A stretch of DNA of 64,000 nucleotides from an uncultured Pelagibacteraceae bacterium. Its GTDB lineage: Bacteria > Pseudomonadota > Alphaproteobacteria > Pelagibacterales > Pelagibacteraceae. The position numbers and the translations under genes are program-made. Shown here in pieces: positions 28,965-42,006 of this stretch. Position 1 is the stretch's first letter; each line of letters starts with the position of its first letter. The notes under the pieces are model-generated. The model worked only from the letters and a program-made list of their open reading frames with translations. It did no database searches and was not told the origin of the DNA. The stretch lies in contig CACPNO010000002.1 of assembly GCA_902635335.1 (NCBI GenBank), forward strand, positions 1-64,000. The letters run 5' to 3'.

Positions 28965-30224
28965 ATGAGTAATAATAAAAATATTCTTTACTGTTCTTTT
29001 TGTGGCAAGAGCCAACACGAAGTTAGAAAGTTAATTGCAGGTCCAACTGTATTCATTTGTGATGAATGCGTAGAACTTTGTATGGATATAATTAAAGAAG
29101 AAAGCAAAGATAATTTTGTTAAACATCAGGATGGATTACCTTTACCAAAAGAAATATGCAAGGTTCTTGATGACTATGTGATTGGACAATCTCATGCAAA
29201 AAAAGTTTTATCAGTTGCAGTTCACAATCATTACAAAAGATTAAACTACGAAAATAAAACAAGCAAAACAGTTGAACTATCTAAATCTAATATTATGCTG
29301 GTAGGACCAACTGGATGTGGAAAAACATTATTAGCCCAAACTCTTGCAAGAATACTTGATGTGCCTTTTACCATGGCTGATGCTACTACACTAACCGAAG
29401 CAGGTTATGTAGGTGAAGATGTTGAAAACATAATTTTAAAATTATTACAAGCAGCAGATTATAATGTTGAAAAAGCTCAAAGAGGAATTGTTTATATAGA
29501 TGAGGTTGACAAAATTAGTAGAAAGTCAGAAAATCCATCTATTACTAGAGATGTATCTGGAGAAGGAGTTCAACAGGCTTTATTAAAAATTATGGAGGGA
29601 ACAGTTGCAAGCGTTCCTCCTCAAGGAGGAAGAAAACATCCACAACAAGAATTTCTACAAGTAGACACAACCAATATACTGTTTATTTGTGGAGGAGCCT
29701 TTGCTGGTCTTGATAAAATAATATCTCAAAGAGACAAAGGGTCTTCTATTGGGTTTGGAGCAGAAGTAAAAACTTTAGAAGATAAAAAAACTGGAGAATG
29801 GATGAAAAAACTTGAGCCCGAAGATTTATTAAGATATGGGTTGATTCCAGAATTTATTGGAAGATTACCAATTACAGCTACTCTTGAAGATTTGGATGAA
29901 AAATCTTTGGTAAAAATTTTACAAGAGCCAAAAAATTCTTTGATTAAACAGTACCAAGAATTATTTAGACTAGAAGGCGTGAAATTAACATTTAAAGATC
30001 AAGCTGTTAAAGATATTGCTAATAAAGCTATAAGAAAGAAAACTGGGGCAAGAGGATTGAGATCAATCTTAGAAAATTTATTACTTAAAACTATGTTTGA
30101 CCTTCCAGGCCAAGATAACATAGAAGAAGTTATTATTGATGGTGGAACAACTAAGGGCACCTCTCAGCCAATTATTGTTCATTCTAAGAACAAATCAAAA
30201 ACAGAAAAGACTTCTGCGGCTTAA
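28965..30224 (+). CDS. clpX: ATP-dependent Clp protease ATP-binding subunit ClpX
   Basis: Zn-binding [11 protein letters not shown]...[23 protein letters not shown]. Confidence 0.97.
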   Translation: MSNNKNILYCSFCGKSQHEVRKLIAGPTVFICDECVELCMDIIKEESKDNFVKHQDGLPLPKEICKVLDDYVIGQSHAKKVLSVAVHNHYKRLNYENKTSKTVELSKSNIMLVGPTGCGKTLLAQTLARILDVPFTMADATTLTEAGYVGEDVENIILKLLQAADYNVEKAQRGIVYIDEVDKISRKSENPSITRDVSGEGVQQALLKIMEGTVASVPPQGGRKHPQQEFLQVDTTNILFICGGAFAGLDKIISQRDKGSSIGFGAEVKTLEDKKTGEWMKKLEPEDLLRYGLIPEFIGRLPITATLEDLDEKSLVKILQEPKNSLIKQYQELFRLEGVKLTFKDQAVKDIANKAIRKKTGARGLRSILENLLLKTMFDLPGQDNIEEVIIDGGTTKGTSQPIIVHSKNKSKTEKTSAA

Positions 30225-30286
30225 TAAGAGTTAATAAACAAAAGTTTCCTATTGCATTATAAAATATAATATCCATATTTAAGGAT

Positions 30287-32674
30287 ATGGAAGTTAAATT
30301 AACACAGCCCTTATTGCCATTAAGAGACATAGTGGTTTTTCCAAGCATGGTAATTCCACTATTTGTTGGAAGAGACAAATCTATTACTGCTTTAAACGAA
30401 GTAATGAAAAGTGACAAAAAAATAATATTAGTTACTCAAAAAAATTCTGAGGTTGATGATCCAAAGAAAAATGATGTATTTTCTTATGGCTGTGAAAGCA
30501 ATATACTACAACTTTTAAAACTTCCAGACGGCACAGTAAAGGTTTTAGTTGAGGGAATTAAAAGAGTAAAAATTATTGATTTCAAGGATGATGAAAAATT
30601 TATTACTTGTACGTATGAACATCAAAAAGATGTTCTAAACAAAGAGGAAGATCTACTAACACTAGCTCTTACAGCTGTAAAAAAATTAGAAAAATTAACG
30701 TCTGTAAATAAAAAAATTTCATCAGAAACAATTAGCAATATTAAAGAATTAAAGGACCCATCTAAAATTGTTGATAATATTGTTTCAAACCTAAATGCAT
30801 CGATATCTGAAAAGCAACAAATTTTTGAAACATTGGATGTCAAGAAAAGATTAAATGCCGCTATTAAAATGATGGAAAGTGAAACAAGTATCATTGGAGT
30901 AGAAAAAAGAATTAGAGGAAGAGTTAAAACTCAAATGGAAAAGACTCAAAGAGAGTATTATTTAAACGAACAATTAAAAGCAATTCAAAAGGAATTAGGT
31001 GAAATTGAAGATGGGAAAGATGAAACTACTAACCTAAAAAAATCAATTCAAAAAGCTAAAATGCCAAAAGAAGTCGAGAAAAAGTGCATGTCAGAGCTTA
31101 AGAAGTTAAAAAACATGAGTCCTATGTCTGCGGAAGCAACAGTTGTTAGAAATTACTTAGATTGGATGATTGATCTTCCGTGGTTTAAAAAAGATAATGT
31201 AGATATCGATTTAAACAAAGGTCTTAAAATTTTAGATGAAGACCATTTTGGTTTAGAAAAAGTTAAAGAAAGAATTATTGAGTTTTTGGCTGTTCAGAAA
31301 AGGATGGAAAAAATTAAAGGACCAATTTTATGTTTAGTTGGACCCCCAGGCGTTGGAAAAACATCACTTGGAAAATCTATTGCTAAAGCTACTAACAGAC
31401 AATTTATCAGAATGTCGTTAGGTGGTGTCAGAGATGAAGCTGAAATAAGAGGTCATAGGAGAACCTACATTGGATCCTTACCGGGAAAAATTATTCAAAT
31501 GATGAAGAAGGCTGGAACAAAAAACCCTTTATTTTTATTAGATGAAGTTGATAAAATTGGAAACGACTATAGAGGAGATCCATCATCAGCTCTGTTAGAA
31601 GCGTTAGACCCTGAACAAAACACAGCGTTTAATGATCATTACTTAGAGGTTGATTATGACCTGTCAGACGTAATGTTTGTAACAACTGCTAATACTTTAA
31701 ATATATTACCACCTCTTCTTGATAGAATGGAAGTTATTAGAATTCCTGGCTACACAGAAGATGAGAAAATAAACATAGCTAATAGGTATCTACTACCTAA
31801 ACAAATTAAAGAAAATGGCGTGAAAGAGGGTGAGCTAAACTTAGAAGATGGAACAATAAAAGAGATTATTAGAAGTTATACAAGGGAGTCTGGGGTTAGA
31901 AATTTAGAAAGAGAAATTTCAAAAGTTACGAGAAAAGTTGTTAAAAAAGTAGTGAGTGGAGAAGTTGAAAAAGTACAAGTAAATGAAAAAAATATTCCAG
32001 ACTTTTTAGGAATTAAAAAATTTAAATATGGTGAAGTTGAAGATAAAGATAAAACTGGAATAGTGATAGGATTAGCATGGACTGAAGTAGGAGGTGAAAT
32101 TCTAAAAATTGAAACTGTCAATATGCCAGGTAAAGGTAGAATGCAAATAACAGGAAAACTTGGAGATGTTATGCAAGAGTCAGTGAAAGCTGCAAAATCA
32201 TTTGTTAGATCAAAAAGTTTAGAATATGGAATTATTCCGCCTTTCTTTGAAAAAAAAGATTTTCACATTCATGTTCCAGAAGGAGCAACTCCAAAAGATG
32301 GACCTTCAGCCGGCATAGCGATGGTTACATCAATTGTATCATCAATTACAAACATTCCTGTTAATAGAGAGATAGCTATGACTGGTGAAATAACAATTAC
32401 AGGACAAGTTTTACAAATAGGTGGTTTAAAGGAAAAATTATTAGCTGCTCACAGAGCAGGAGTTAAAAAAGTATTAATACCCAAAGAAAACGAAAAAGAT
32501 TTAGTTGATATACCCAAAAAAGTTAGAGAGGACATTAAGATTATACCAGTTGAAACTGCAGATGAAGTATTGAAAATTGCACTTACAAAAGAACTTAAAC
32601 CAGTTGAATGGACAGAGGTAGATAAAATTTCAGAGGGTAAAAAAGACGATAAATCTCAAGCTAGTATTCAGTAA
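30287..32674 (+). CDS. lon: ATP-dependent protease La (Lon)
   Basis: LPLRDIVVFPSMVIPLFVGR; GPPGVGKTSLGKSIA; PKDGPSAGIAM catalytic Ser. Confidence 0.97.
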   Translation: MEVKLTQPLLPLRDIVVFPSMVIPLFVGRDKSITALNEVMKSDKKIILVTQKNSEVDDPKKNDVFSYGCESNILQLLKLPDGTVKVLVEGIKRVKIIDFKDDEKFITCTYEHQKDVLNKEEDLLTLALTAVKKLEKLTSVNKKISSETISNIKELKDPSKIVDNIVSNLNASISEKQQIFETLDVKKRLNAAIKMMESETSIIGVEKRIRGRVKTQMEKTQREYYLNEQLKAIQKELGEIEDGKDETTNLKKSIQKAKMPKEVEKKCMSELKKLKNMSPMSAEATVVRNYLDWMIDLPWFKKDNVDIDLNKGLKILDEDHFGLEKVKERIIEFLAVQKRMEKIKGPILCLVGPPGVGKTSLGKSIAKATNRQFIRMSLGGVRDEAEIRGHRRTYIGSLPGKIIQMMKKAGTKNPLFLLDEVDKIGNDYRGDPSSALLEALDPEQNTAFNDHYLEVDYDLSDVMFVTTANTLNILPPLLDRMEVIRIPGYTEDEKINIANRYLLPKQIKENGVKEGELNLEDGTIKEIIRSYTRESGVRNLEREISKVTRKVVKKVVSGEVEKVQVNEKNIPDFLGIKKFKYGEVEDKDKTGIVIGLAWTEVGGEILKIETVNMPGKGRMQITGKLGDVMQESVKAAKSFVRSKSLEYGIIPPFFEKKDFHIHVPEGATPKDGPSAGIAMVTSIVSSITNIPVNREIAMTGEITITGQVLQIGGLKEKLLAAHRAGVKKVLIPKENEKDLVDIPKKVREDIKIIPVETADEVLKIALTKELKPVEWTEVDKISEGKKDDKSQASIQ

Positions 32675-32722
32675 TAAACAATTTACTTTATTAATCTGTT
32701 GATGTAATAGTACCAAGATTTT

Positions 32723-32798
32723 GGGTGGTTAGCTCAGTTGGTAGAGCATCTCGTTTACACCGAGGGGGTCAAAGGTTCGAGTCCTTTACTACCCACCA
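32723..32798 (+). tRNA. tRNA-Val (anticodon TAC)
   Basis: GGGTGGTTAGCTCAGTTGGTAGAGC...TTTACAC loop...GGTTCGAGTCC...ACTACCCACCA. Confidence 0.95.
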
Positions 32799-32809
32799 TT
32801 TACACCTGT

Positions 32810-32886
32810 GGGGGTGTAGCTCAGTTGGTTAGAGCACCTGCCTGTCACGCAGGGGGCCGAGGGTTCGAGTCCCTTCACTCCCGCCA
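32810..32886 (+). tRNA. tRNA-Asp (anticodon GTC)
   Basis: GGGGGTGTAGCTCAGTTGGTTAGAGC...CTGTCAC loop...GGTTCGAGTCC...CACTCCCGCCA. Confidence 0.95.
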
Positions 32887-32914
32887 TTATTTGAGTAAAA
32901 CTAGGCATAAAAAT

Positions 32915-32945
32915 GTGACATATCTTCACTTTTAGTTGATATAAT
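32915..32945 (+). promoter_or_regulatory. Putative nuo operon promoter with extended -10
   Basis: GTGACA-N19-TATAAT, with TGA directly before TATAAT (TGn extended -10); nuoA ATG at 32966. Confidence 0.45.
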
Positions 32946-32965
32946 AGTTGTTACATAGGAATCAA

Positions 32966-33334
32966 ATGCTTGCGGAATTTTTAAAAGATTATCTACCAAT
33001 AATATTATTTTTAATAATAGCTTTAGGCTTGAGTTTTGCTTTTGTTGCAATCAATTATATTGCTGCTCCAAGCAAACCTGATCCCGAGAAACTTTCAGCT
33101 TATGAATGTGGTTTTGAGCCTTTCAATGACTCTAGAATGGAATTTGATGTTAGGTTTTATTTGGTTGCAATATTATTTATAATATTTGATCTAGAAATCG
33201 CATTTTTATTTCCATGGGCAATTTCACTTGGAGAAATTGGTTTATATGGTTTTTGCTCTATGATGTTATTTTTGTTTATTTTAACAGTAGGTTTTATTTA
33301 TGAATGGAAAAAAGGAGCTTTAGATTGGGAATAA
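32966..33334 (+). CDS. nuoA: NADH-quinone oxidoreductase subunit A
   Basis: [39 protein letters not shown] at 32966 chosen over ORF start 32948 (non-ATG). Confidence 0.96.
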   Translation: MLAEFLKDYLPIILFLIIALGLSFAFVAINYIAAPSKPDPEKLSAYECGFEPFNDSRMEFDVRFYLVAILFIIFDLEIAFLFPWAISLGEIGLYGFCSMMLFLFILTVGFIYEWKKGALDWE

Positions 33335-33335
33335 A

Positions 33336-33857
33336 ATGAATTTAGAAGACAGAAAAAAAGAAATTCCTGAAGAGTTTAAACAGTTAGCTCAAGATTTTAG
33401 TGATAATGGTTTTATAACAACATCACTTGACAATCTTGTTAATTGGGCAAGAACTGGTTCACTACATTGGATGACATTTGGTTTAGCATGTTGTGCTGTA
33501 GAAATGATGCAAACATCTATGCCAAGATATGATTTAGAAAGATTTGGTGCAGCACCAAGAGCATCACCGCGTCAATCAGATGTAATGATAGTAGCAGGTA
33601 CTCTAACAAATAAAATGGCTCCTGCATTAAGAAAAGTTTATGACCAGATGCCAGAACCTAGATATGTAATATCTATGGGAAGTTGTGCAAATGGTGGAGG
33701 CTATTATCATTATTCATATTCTGTAGTGAGAGGTTGTGACCGTGTGGTGCCTGTTGATGTATATGTTCCTGGATGTCCTCCTTCAGCTGAAGCATTACTA
33801 TATGGGATTTTACAATTACAAAAAAAAATTAGAAACAAAGGTTCATTGGAAAGATAA
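33336..33857 (+). CDS. nuoB: NADH-quinone oxidoreductase subunit B
   Basis: [45 protein letters not shown]. Confidence 0.97.
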   Translation: MNLEDRKKEIPEEFKQLAQDFSDNGFITTSLDNLVNWARTGSLHWMTFGLACCAVEMMQTSMPRYDLERFGAAPRASPRQSDVMIVAGTLTNKMAPALRKVYDQMPEPRYVISMGSCANGGGYYHYSYSVVRGCDRVVPVDVYVPGCPPSAEALLYGILQLQKKIRNKGSLER

Positions 33858-33859
33858 TA

Positions 33860-34450
33860 ATGAAAAATCTTGAGGATTTGGAAAAGTTTATAAACTCCGA
33901 ATTAACATCTAAAATAAATAATTCATCTATAAGGCACGATAATATTTATATAAATATAGATCATGATGAATTGATTAATGTTATTTCTTTTTTGAAGACT
34001 AATAAAGAAACAAAATTTAGGCAATTAATCGAAATTACAGCTGTAGATTATCCAGAAAATGAAAATAGATTTAAGATGGTTTATTTACTATTAAGCCATG
34101 AATACAACCAAAGAATTATTATTGATTATTTAATAAAAGAAAATGAGGTAATTTCCTCATTAACTTCAATATTTCCTGCAGCAAATTGGATGGAAAGAGA
34201 AGTGTTTGATATGTATGGGTTGAACTTTAAAAATCATCCAGATTTAAGAAGAATTTTAACAGATTATGGTTTTGAAGGTCATCCTTTAAGAAAAGACTTT
34301 CCTCTTACTGGCCATAATGAGGTTCGTTATAGCGAAGAAAAAAAAAAAGTGATCTATGAACCTGTAAAATTAGAACAAAATTACAGAAATTTTGATTATG
34401 AGAGTCCCTGGGAAGGAACAAAATACATTAAAGAAATTAAAAAAAGCTAA
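33860..34450 (+). CDS. nuoC: NADH-quinone oxidoreductase subunit C
   Basis: [42 protein letters not shown]. Confidence 0.97.
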   Translation: MKNLEDLEKFINSELTSKINNSSIRHDNIYINIDHDELINVISFLKTNKETKFRQLIEITAVDYPENENRFKMVYLLLSHEYNQRIIIDYLIKENEVISSLTSIFPAANWMEREVFDMYGLNFKNHPDLRRILTDYGFEGHPLRKDFPLTGHNEVRYSEEKKKVIYEPVKLEQNYRNFDYESPWEGTKYIKEIKKS

Positions 34451-35625
34451 TGGCAAAAGAAAAAAAAACACTAAATTTAAATTTTGGACCACAACATCCT
34501 GCGGCTCATGGAGTTTTAAGGTTGATACTTCAATTGGATGGAGAAGTTGTTGAGAAAGCTGACCCTCATATAGGATTATTACATAGAGGCACTGAAAAGC
34601 TTATAGAAAATAAAACATATATACAAGCTGTTCCATATTTCGATCGTCTTGATTATGTAGCGCCAATGAATCAGGAACATGCATTTGCTTTGGCTATAGA
34701 AAAAATCCTTAAAATTGAAGTTCCAGCAAGAGCAAAATATATAAGAGTAATTTTCTGTGAGATAGGTAGAATTTTAAGCCATATATTAAATGTAACTACT
34801 CAAGCAATGGATGTTGGAGCATTAACTCCAACATTGTGGGGATTTGAAGAAAGAGAAAAACTAATGGGATTTTATGAAAGAGTATCTGGATCAAGGTTAC
34901 ATGCAAATTATTTTAGAGCAGGTGGAGTACATAAAGATCTTCCAACTGGACTAGATGCAGACATTGATGAATTTTGTAATAAATTTCCAAAAATCATTGA
35001 TGATTTAGAAACTTTACTTACAGACAATCGGATATTTAAACAAAGAAATGTTGATATAGGAATAGTCTCAAAACAAGATGCCTTAGATTATTCATTTTCC
35101 GGAGTTATGTTAAGAGGTTCGGGTATAGCTTGGGATTTAAGAAGAAGTCAACCTTATGACTGTTACAATGATTTAGAATTTAAAATTCCAGTAGGAAAAA
35201 ATGGTGATTGCTACGACAGATACCTTTGTAGAATTGAAGAAATGAGAGAAAGTGTAAAAATCATAAAACAATGTTTAAATAATTTTCCAAAAGGACCAAT
35301 CAAAACAGAGGATGGAAAAATTTCTCCACCACCAAAAAAAGAAATTAAGCAGTCTATGGAAGCATTAATACACCACTTTAAGTTATTTACAGAGGGTTAT
35401 AGAGTTGAAAAAGACGAAATATATACTGCAGTTGAGGCACCAAAAGGAGAATTTGGTGTTTATTTAATTTCTGATGGTTCAAGCAAACCTTACAAGTGCA
35501 AGATTAGAGCTCCAGGATTCACTCACCTTCAAGCTATGGATTATTTAATAAAAGGTCATATGCTTGCTGATGTACCAGCTGTTTTGGGTTCTATGGATAT
35601 TGTTTTTGGTGAGGTTGATAGATGA
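34450..35625 (+). CDS. nuoD: NADH-quinone oxidoreductase subunit D
   Basis: [36 protein letters not shown]. Confidence 0.97.
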   Translation: MAKEKKTLNLNFGPQHPAAHGVLRLILQLDGEVVEKADPHIGLLHRGTEKLIENKTYIQAVPYFDRLDYVAPMNQEHAFALAIEKILKIEVPARAKYIRVIFCEIGRILSHILNVTTQAMDVGALTPTLWGFEEREKLMGFYERVSGSRLHANYFRAGGVHKDLPTGLDADIDEFCNKFPKIIDDLETLLTDNRIFKQRNVDIGIVSKQDALDYSFSGVMLRGSGIAWDLRRSQPYDCYNDLEFKIPVGKNGDCYDRYLCRIEEMRESVKIIKQCLNNFPKGPIKTEDGKISPPPKKEIKQSMEALIHHFKLFTEGYRVEKDEIYTAVEAPKGEFGVYLISDGSSKPYKCKIRAPGFTHLQAMDYLIKGHMLADVPAVLGSMDIVFGEVDR

Positions 35626-36230
35626 GTTTAAAAAAAATTCACAAAGAACAGCCTGAAACTTTTGAATTTAATAATAAAAATATGGAGGCTGCAAATAAAA
35701 TAGTTTCAAATTATCCAAATGGAAAACAACAAAGTGCAGTCATGGCTTTGTTATATATAGCGCAAAGGCAAAATGATAATTGGATACCATTACAAGCAAT
35801 GAAATATATAGCTAAATTCTTAGACATGCCATATATCAAAGTTTATGAAGTAGCTACTTTTTATTCAATGTACAATCTGTCACCAGTTGGTAAATATTTC
35901 TTTCAAGTTTGTACTACAACACCTTGTATGCTTAGAGGTGCGTATGATTTAGTAAAAGTTTGTAAAAAAAAAATATCTGAAAAAGAAAATGAATTATCTG
36001 AAAATGGAAAAATTTCTTGGATGGAGGTTGAATGTTTAGGTGCATGTGTTAACGCTCCAATGATGCAAGTTAATGAGGACTATTATGAAGATTTGAATGA
36101 TAAAAAACTTGAAGAAATAATTGAGACGATATATCAAAATAAAACTCCAAAACCAGGATCTTATTCTGGACGAATAAATGCAGAGCCAGTTAATAATCGA
36201 AAAACTTTATTAGGTAACAAAAATGCTTAA
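35622..36230 (+). CDS. nuoE: NADH-quinone oxidoreductase subunit E
   Basis: [52 protein letters not shown]. Confidence 0.97.
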   Translation: MSLKKIHKEQPETFEFNNKNMEAANKIVSNYPNGKQQSAVMALLYIAQRQNDNWIPLQAMKYIAKFLDMPYIKVYEVATFYSMYNLSPVGKYFFQVCTTTPCMLRGAYDLVKVCKKKISEKENELSENGKISWMEVECLGACVNAPMMQVNEDYYEDLNDKKLEEIIETIYQNKTPKPGSYSGRINAEPVNNRKTLLGNKNA

Positions 36231-37554
36231 AGACGAAGATAGAATATTTCAAAATTTATACAATGATAGTGGTGCAGATATTGAGTCTGCCAAATTAAGA
36301 AATGATTGGAGTGGAACTAAAGAAATTTTAGAAAAAGGAAGAGAGTGGATAATCAATGAAGTTAAATCCTCTGAACTTAGAGGACGTGGTGGTGCTGGTT
36401 TCCCAACTGGTTTAAAATGGTCATTCGCACCTAAGGAAGTTGGGTCAAGACCACATTATTTAGTTATTAATGCTGATGAGTCAGAACCTGGAACATGTAA
36501 AGATAGAGACATAATAAGATTTGAACCTCATAAACTAATAGAAGGATGCTTAATTGCTTCTTACGCAGTTAATGCCCATAAATGTTATATTTATATTAGA
36601 GGAGAATATTTTAATGAGGGACAAAAACTTCAAACAGCAATCGACGAGGCTTACAAAAATAATTTAATTGGTAAAAATGCATTAAATTCAGGATGGGATT
36701 TAGATATTTACATTCATTACGGAGCTGGCGCCTATATTTGTGGAGAAGAAACTGCACTACTTGAGAGCTTGGAAGGCAAAAAGGGACAGCCAAGATTAAA
36801 GCCACCTTTCCCTGCATTAATTGGATTATATGGATGTCCTACAATTATAAATAATGTCGAAACAGTTGCGGCTGTTCCTACAATTTTAAGAAGGGGTGCT
36901 AAATGGTTCAGTTCACTTGGAAGACCTAAAAATACAGGAACAAAAATTTATTGTATTTCGGGAAATGTTAACAACCCATGTAATGTGGAAGAAGAAATGG
37001 GAATTCCACTCAAAGAGTTAATTGAAACTCATGCCGGAGGTGTCGTGGGTGGTTGGGAAAATCTTAAAGCTGTGATACCTGGAGGTTCCTCTATGCCAAT
37101 GTTGCCTAAAGAAATTTGTGATAATATGAAAATGGATTTTGATGCATGTGTAGAACACAATACTGGACTTGGAACAGCGGGGATTGTTGTGATCAATAAA
37201 GACCAAGATATAATTAAGTGTATGGCAAGAATAGCTAGATTTTATAAACATGAAAGTTGTGGTCAGTGCACACCATGTAGGGAAGGATCAGGATGGATGT
37301 GGAGAATGTTGGAAAGAATGGCGGCAGGAGAGGCAACCCCTGAAGAAGTAGATATGCTTTTTGATGTAACCAAACAAATAGAAGGACACACGATTTGTGC
37401 TTTTGGAGAAGGCTCATCTTGGCCAGTTCAAGGATTAATAAGACATTTTAAAGATGAAATACTAGAAAGAAATAAATTTGATCCCGTGGTTAAAAAGAAA
37501 AAAAATATTCCATACTTAGTTGATCAACATTTATTAGAAAAAGAAAATGCCTAA
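36223..37554 (+). CDS. nuoF: NADH-quinone oxidoreductase subunit F
   Basis: [52 protein letters not shown]. Confidence 0.97.
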   Translation: MLKDEDRIFQNLYNDSGADIESAKLRNDWSGTKEILEKGREWIINEVKSSELRGRGGAGFPTGLKWSFAPKEVGSRPHYLVINADESEPGTCKDRDIIRFEPHKLIEGCLIASYAVNAHKCYIYIRGEYFNEGQKLQTAIDEAYKNNLIGKNALNSGWDLDIYIHYGAGAYICGEETALLESLEGKKGQPRLKPPFPALIGLYGCPTIINNVETVAAVPTILRRGAKWFSSLGRPKNTGTKIYCISGNVNNPCNVEEEMGIPLKELIETHAGGVVGGWENLKAVIPGGSSMPMLPKEICDNMKMDFDACVEHNTGLGTAGIVVINKDQDIIKCMARIARFYKHESCGQCTPCREGSGWMWRMLERMAAGEATPEEVDMLFDVTKQIEGHTICAFGEGSSWPVQGLIRHFKDEILERNKFDPVVKKKKNIPYLVDQHLLEKENA

Positions 37555-39574
37555 ATTAAAAGTAAACGATATTGATATTGAAGTTGAAGATGGTCTAACA
37601 GTATTACAAGCTTGCGAACAAGCTGGAGCTGAAATACCAAGATTTTGTTATCATGAAAAACTTTCCATTGCTGGAAATTGTCGAATGTGTTTGGTTGAAA
37701 TGGAAAAATCACCAAAACCTATAGCCTCATGTGCTATGCCTGCAGCTGAAGGAATGGTTATTAAAACAAATACAGAGAAAGTTGAAAAAGCAAGAAAAGG
37801 TGTGATGGAGTTTTTACTTGCTAACCATCCTTTAGATTGTCCAGTGTGTGATCAAGGTGGTGAGTGTGATTTACAGGATCAGTCAATGTTTTATGGAATT
37901 GATAAATCAAGATTTAAAGAAAATAAAAGATATGTACCTGAAAAATACATGGGCCCATTAATAAAAACACAAATGACTAGATGCATTCATTGCACTAGAT
38001 GTATTAGATTTGCCACTGAGGTGGCGGGAGTACCTGAGTTAGGTGCGATTGGACGTGGAGAAAACATGGAAATTACAACTTATTTGGAAAAATCCATGGA
38101 GTCTGAAATGTCAGCAAATGTTATAGATTTATGTCCGGTTGGTGCATTAACTTCTAAACCTTATGTGTTTGAGGCAAGACCTTGGGAATTAAAAAAAACT
38201 GAAACTATTGATGTTATGGATGCTGTTGGGTCAAATATTAGAGTGGATACTTACGATTGGGAAGTAAAAAGAGTTTTACCAAGAATTAATGAGGAAATTA
38301 ATGAGGAGTGGATTTCTGATAAAACAAGATACGCGTGTGATGGATTAAAAAACCAAAGATTAGATACACCGCTTATAAAAAATAATGAAAATTTTGAGGA
38401 AATAAATTGGCAAGAAGCATATCAAAAAATTAAGGAAAAGGTTTCAAAGACATCACCAGACAAAATTGTTGGTTTAACTGGTGATATGGCAAACATGGAA
38501 ACTATTTTTGCTGTTAAAAACTTATTTCAAAAAATTTTAAATTCTAAGTATTTGGACTGTAGAGCTGACCATACATATATTAATTTTGAAGACAGATGTA
38601 ATTATTTATTTAATTCTAATATAGAAGGGATTGAAGAAAGTGATTTTATATTGTTAATAGGCACAAACCCCAGATTTGAGGCAACAATTCTAAACTCAAG
38701 AATAAGAAAGTCTTATTTAAAAAATAAAACCCAAATATTTTCATTAGAGGACGTAGGTGATTTAACATATCCTTATACAGTTTTAGAGAATGATCCAAAA
38801 CTAATTGATCAAATAATCAAAAATGAACATGATCTTTCGAATAAAATTTCTAGTGCAGAAAAACCCATAATCATCTTAGGTCAATCAATTTTAAAAAGTA
38901 AAAATGGTGCATATATTTTTGAGGAGATAAAAAAGTATCTAACCAATATTAACAAAATTACTGATAACTGGAATTCATTAAATATTTTATCAACTGATGC
39001 ATCAGCAGTTGGTTCTTATGATTTGGGCATTTTTTCCTCAAATGATGGAAGTAATAAAACTCTTAAAAAAATTGAGGATGGCAATGTAGAAATTATTTTT
39101 TTATTAGGTCAAGACAATCTTAAAATTAAAAAAACTAATGAATTTATAATTTATATTGGAAGTCATGGTGATAAAGGTGCAGATATGGCAGATCTTATAT
39201 TGCCTGGTGCTGCATATACTGAACAAGATGGTTATTTCACTAACTTAGAAGGAAAGCTTCAAAAAGCATATAAAGCATCATATCCTCCAGGAGAAGCTAA
39301 AGAAGATTGGCAAATAATTAATGAATTATCTTCTACTATTCACGGAAATTCTTTATTTAATAATAAAGATGAACTTCTAAAATCTATGCAAACCTATTTA
39401 AATAATCACAATATTAAAAATTTTGAAGTGCCTACATATAATTTGAATGATGAAAAAATAATAGTTGAAGATATTGATTATTACTATTCGAATACGATTG
39501 CTCGTGCATCCAAAACAATGTCAGAGTGTAGATATGCAAGAGCAAATTTGAAAAAAACTGGAACCGAGGGTTAA
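37547..39574 (+). CDS. nuoG: NADH-quinone oxidoreductase subunit G
   Basis: [54 protein letters not shown]. Confidence 0.97.
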   Translation: MPKLKVNDIDIEVEDGLTVLQACEQAGAEIPRFCYHEKLSIAGNCRMCLVEMEKSPKPIASCAMPAAEGMVIKTNTEKVEKARKGVMEFLLANHPLDCPVCDQGGECDLQDQSMFYGIDKSRFKENKRYVPEKYMGPLIKTQMTRCIHCTRCIRFATEVAGVPELGAIGRGENMEITTYLEKSMESEMSANVIDLCPVGALTSKPYVFEARPWELKKTETIDVMDAVGSNIRVDTYDWEVKRVLPRINEEINEEWISDKTRYACDGLKNQRLDTPLIKNNENFEEINWQEAYQKIKEKVSKTSPDKIVGLTGDMANMETIFAVKNLFQKILNSKYLDCRADHTYINFEDRCNYLFNSNIEGIEESDFILLIGTNPRFEATILNSRIRKSYLKNKTQIFSLEDVGDLTYPYTVLENDPKLIDQIIKNEHDLSNKISSAEKPIIILGQSILKSKNGAYIFEEIKKYLTNINKITDNWNSLNILSTDASAVGSYDLGIFSSNDGSNKTLKKIEDGNVEIIFLLGQDNLKIKKTNEFIIYIGSHGDKGADMADLILPGAAYTEQDGYFTNLEGKLQKAYKASYPPGEAKEDWQIINELSSTIHGNSLFNNKDELLKSMQTYLNNHNIKNFEVPTYNLNDEKIIVEDIDYYYSNTIARASKTMSECRYARANLKKTGTEG

Positions 39575-40575
39575 TGGACTCTTATTTTTCAATATTATTT
39601 ACTGAAGTCTATAAAATTTTATTTTTATTAGTACCTGTTTTAGTTTCTGTAGCAATGATAGTTTGGCTTGATAGAAGAGTTTGGGCTTTTGTACAAAAGA
39701 GGAGAGGACCTAATGTTGTTGGTCCATTTGGTTTATTTCAATCATTAGCAGATGCATTAAAATATATCTTTAAAGAAATAATTATACCTGCAAGCTCAAA
39801 CAAGTTTGTATTTGTATTAGCTCCAGTCGTGACTATGACATTAGCATTAATATCATGGGCAGTAATACCATTTGGAGAAGATTTTGTCCTAGCCGACATC
39901 AATGTTGGTATTTTATATCTTTTTGCAGTTTCATCATTAGGTGTATATGGAATAATTATGGGAGGATGGGCCTCCAATTCTAAATATCCATTTTTAGGTG
40001 CAATCAGATCTGCTGCACAAATGGTATCATATGAAGTTTCAATAGGAGTTATAATAATCAATGTTTTATTATGTGTTGGATCTTTAAACTTAAGTGACAT
40101 TGTTATGGCACAACAAAATTTATGGTTTGTAATTCCTTTGTTTCCTATGTTTGTAATTTTTTTTATTTCTGCACTTGCAGAAACAAATCGTCCTCCATTT
40201 GATTTACCAGAAGCAGAAGCAGAATTAGTGGCAGGTTATCAAACTGAATATTCAGGAATGATGTATGCTATGTTTTGGTTAGGGGAGTATGCAAATATTT
40301 TATTAATGTGTGCAATAGGATCAGTTTTATTTTTGGGTGGCTGGTTGTCTCCAATAGATATCTTCCCATTTAATGCTATCCCGGGTCCTTTTTGGCTAAT
40401 TTTTAAAATATTATTTTTATTTATTTTATTTGCGTTAGTTAAAGCAACTGTTCCAAGATACAGATATGACCAATTAATGAAGCTTGGTTGGAAGATATTT
40501 CTACCATTTTCACTGTTTTATGTTGTTTTAACTTCAAGTTTTTTATTATATTTTGACTTACTACCGGGTAAATAA
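39574..40575 (+). CDS. nuoH: NADH-quinone oxidoreductase subunit H
   Basis: [51 protein letters not shown]. Confidence 0.97.
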   Translation: MDSYFSILFTEVYKILFLLVPVLVSVAMIVWLDRRVWAFVQKRRGPNVVGPFGLFQSLADALKYIFKEIIIPASSNKFVFVLAPVVTMTLALISWAVIPFGEDFVLADINVGILYLFAVSSLGVYGIIMGGWASNSKYPFLGAIRSAAQMVSYEVSIGVIIINVLLCVGSLNLSDIVMAQQNLWFVIPLFPMFVIFFISALAETNRPPFDLPEAEAELVAGYQTEYSGMMYAMFWLGEYANILLMCAIGSVLFLGGWLSPIDIFPFNAIPGPFWLIFKILFLFILFALVKATVPRYRYDQLMKLGWKIFLPFSLFYVVLTSSFLLYFDLLPGK

Positions 40576-41061
40576 ATGAAAATTTCAAGATTATTAAAAA
40601 CTATATTAATGATTGATTTTGTTACTGGTTTATTAATTGCAATAAAAGAGACTTTTAAGGCAAAAAAGACAATCAATTATCCTTTTGAAAAGGGATCTTT
40701 AGGAACAAGGTCAAGAGGGGAGCACGCTCTTAGAAGATATCCTAACGGTGAAGAAAGATGCATAGCGTGTAAGCTTTGTGAAGCTGTATGTCCAGCTCAA
40801 GCTATTACAATTGAGTCAAAGGAAAGAGATGATGGTAGTAGAAAAACTGTAAGATACGATATTGATATGCTCAAATGTATATACTGTGGTCTTTGTGAAG
40901 AGTCATGTCCCGTAGATGCAATTGTCCAAGGTCCTAATTTTGAATTTGCAACAGAGTCTAGAGAGGAGCTTTATTACACAAAAGAAAAACTCTTGGAAAA
41001 TGGAGACAGGTGGGAAAACATTTTAGCTGCCAATATAAAGGCTGACAGTTCTCACAGGTAA
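40576..41061 (+). CDS. nuoI: NADH-quinone oxidoreductase subunit I
   Basis: Two 4Fe4S motifs [16 protein letters not shown] and [16 protein letters not shown]. Confidence 0.97.
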   Translation: MKISRLLKTILMIDFVTGLLIAIKETFKAKKTINYPFEKGSLGTRSRGEHALRRYPNGEERCIACKLCEAVCPAQAITIESKERDDGSRKTVRYDIDMLKCIYCGLCEESCPVDAIVQGPNFEFATESREELYYTKEKLLENGDRWENILAANIKADSSHR

Positions 41062-41065
41062 TCTT

Positions 41066-41701
41066 ATGATTGCACACTCAGTTTTCTTCTATATTTTCTC
41101 CTTAATAGCAATTGTTTCTGCAGTCATGGTAACAGTCTCAAAAAATACAGTTCACTCTGTATTTTTTTTAATCCTAGATTTCATTAGTATATCCTGCTTG
41201 TTTATTATGATAGGTGCAGAATTTTTAGGCATGATAATGCTTATAGTTTATGTTGGAGCTGTTGCAGTTCTATTTTTATTTGTTGTGATGATGTTAAACG
41301 TAGCTGAACAAAAAGGTCAATGGTTTAGCTCAAGGTGGGATGGTGGAACCCATATACCAGTTGGCTTATTAGTTAGCTTAATTATTTTTTTTGAACTTAT
41401 AATTGTAATTGGAGGATGGAAATATAAACCCGATTTATTAAATAGCCTTTCCATAAATATATCTACTGAAGTCACAAATACTAGATCTATTGGAAATGTC
41501 TTATACACGGATTATATACTTCTATTTCAAATTTCAGGAATGATTTTACTAGTTGCTATGATAGGAGCAATTGTTTTAACGTATAGAGAAAGAGCCGGAG
41601 TTAAAAGACAAAGCTATGTTAAGCAAATTTCTAGAGAAAGAAATGAAGGTGTTGATTTAATTGAGGCTGAGAAAAATAAAGGAGTTAAAATAGATGCTTA
41701 G
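41066..41701 (+). CDS. nuoJ: NADH-quinone oxidoreductase subunit J
   Basis: [28 protein letters not shown]. Confidence 0.96.
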   Translation: MIAHSVFFYIFSLIAIVSAVMVTVSKNTVHSVFFLILDFISISCLFIMIGAEFLGMIMLIVYVGAVAVLFLFVVMMLNVAEQKGQWFSSRWDGGTHIPVGLLVSLIIFFELIIVIGGWKYKPDLLNSLSINISTEVTNTRSIGNVLYTDYILLFQISGMILLVAMIGAIVLTYRERAGVKRQSYVKQISRERNEGVDLIEAEKNKGVKIDA

Positions 41702-42005
41702 TATAGGTTTAGGACATTATTTAACATTAGCTGCAATAATATTTACAATTGGAGTTGTCGGTATATTTCTTAACAGAAAAAATGTAATAGTAATCTTAAT
41801 GAGCATTGAGCTTATTTTGCTAGCAGTAAATATAAATCTTGTTGCCTTTTCTATATTTATCAATGATATAAGTGGTCAAATATTTACTTTATTTATTTTA
41901 ACAGTTGCAGCTGCAGAAGCTGCTATTGGATTAGCCATAATTGTAGTTTATTTTAGAAATTCAGACACAATAAGAGTTGAAGAGATTAAAAATTTAAAAG
42001 GATAA
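41694..42005 (+). CDS. nuoK: NADH-quinone oxidoreductase subunit K
   Basis: [51 protein letters not shown]. Confidence 0.96.
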   Translation: MLSIGLGHYLTLAAIIFTIGVVGIFLNRKNVIVILMSIELILLAVNINLVAFSIFINDISGQIFTLFILTVAAAEAAIGLAIIVVYFRNSDTIRVEEIKNLKG

Positions 42006-42006
42006 A

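Noticed and set aside
32703-32708. Possible -10 box (TGTAAT) for tRNA-Val
   Set aside because: Weak -35 and 15-nt spacing; not distinguishable from AT-rich background.
32738-32935. 65-aa ORF '...GGVAQLVRAPACHAGGRGFESLHSR...'
   Set aside because: Classic spurious translation across tRNA genes (here tRNA-Val and tRNA-Asp); not a protein.
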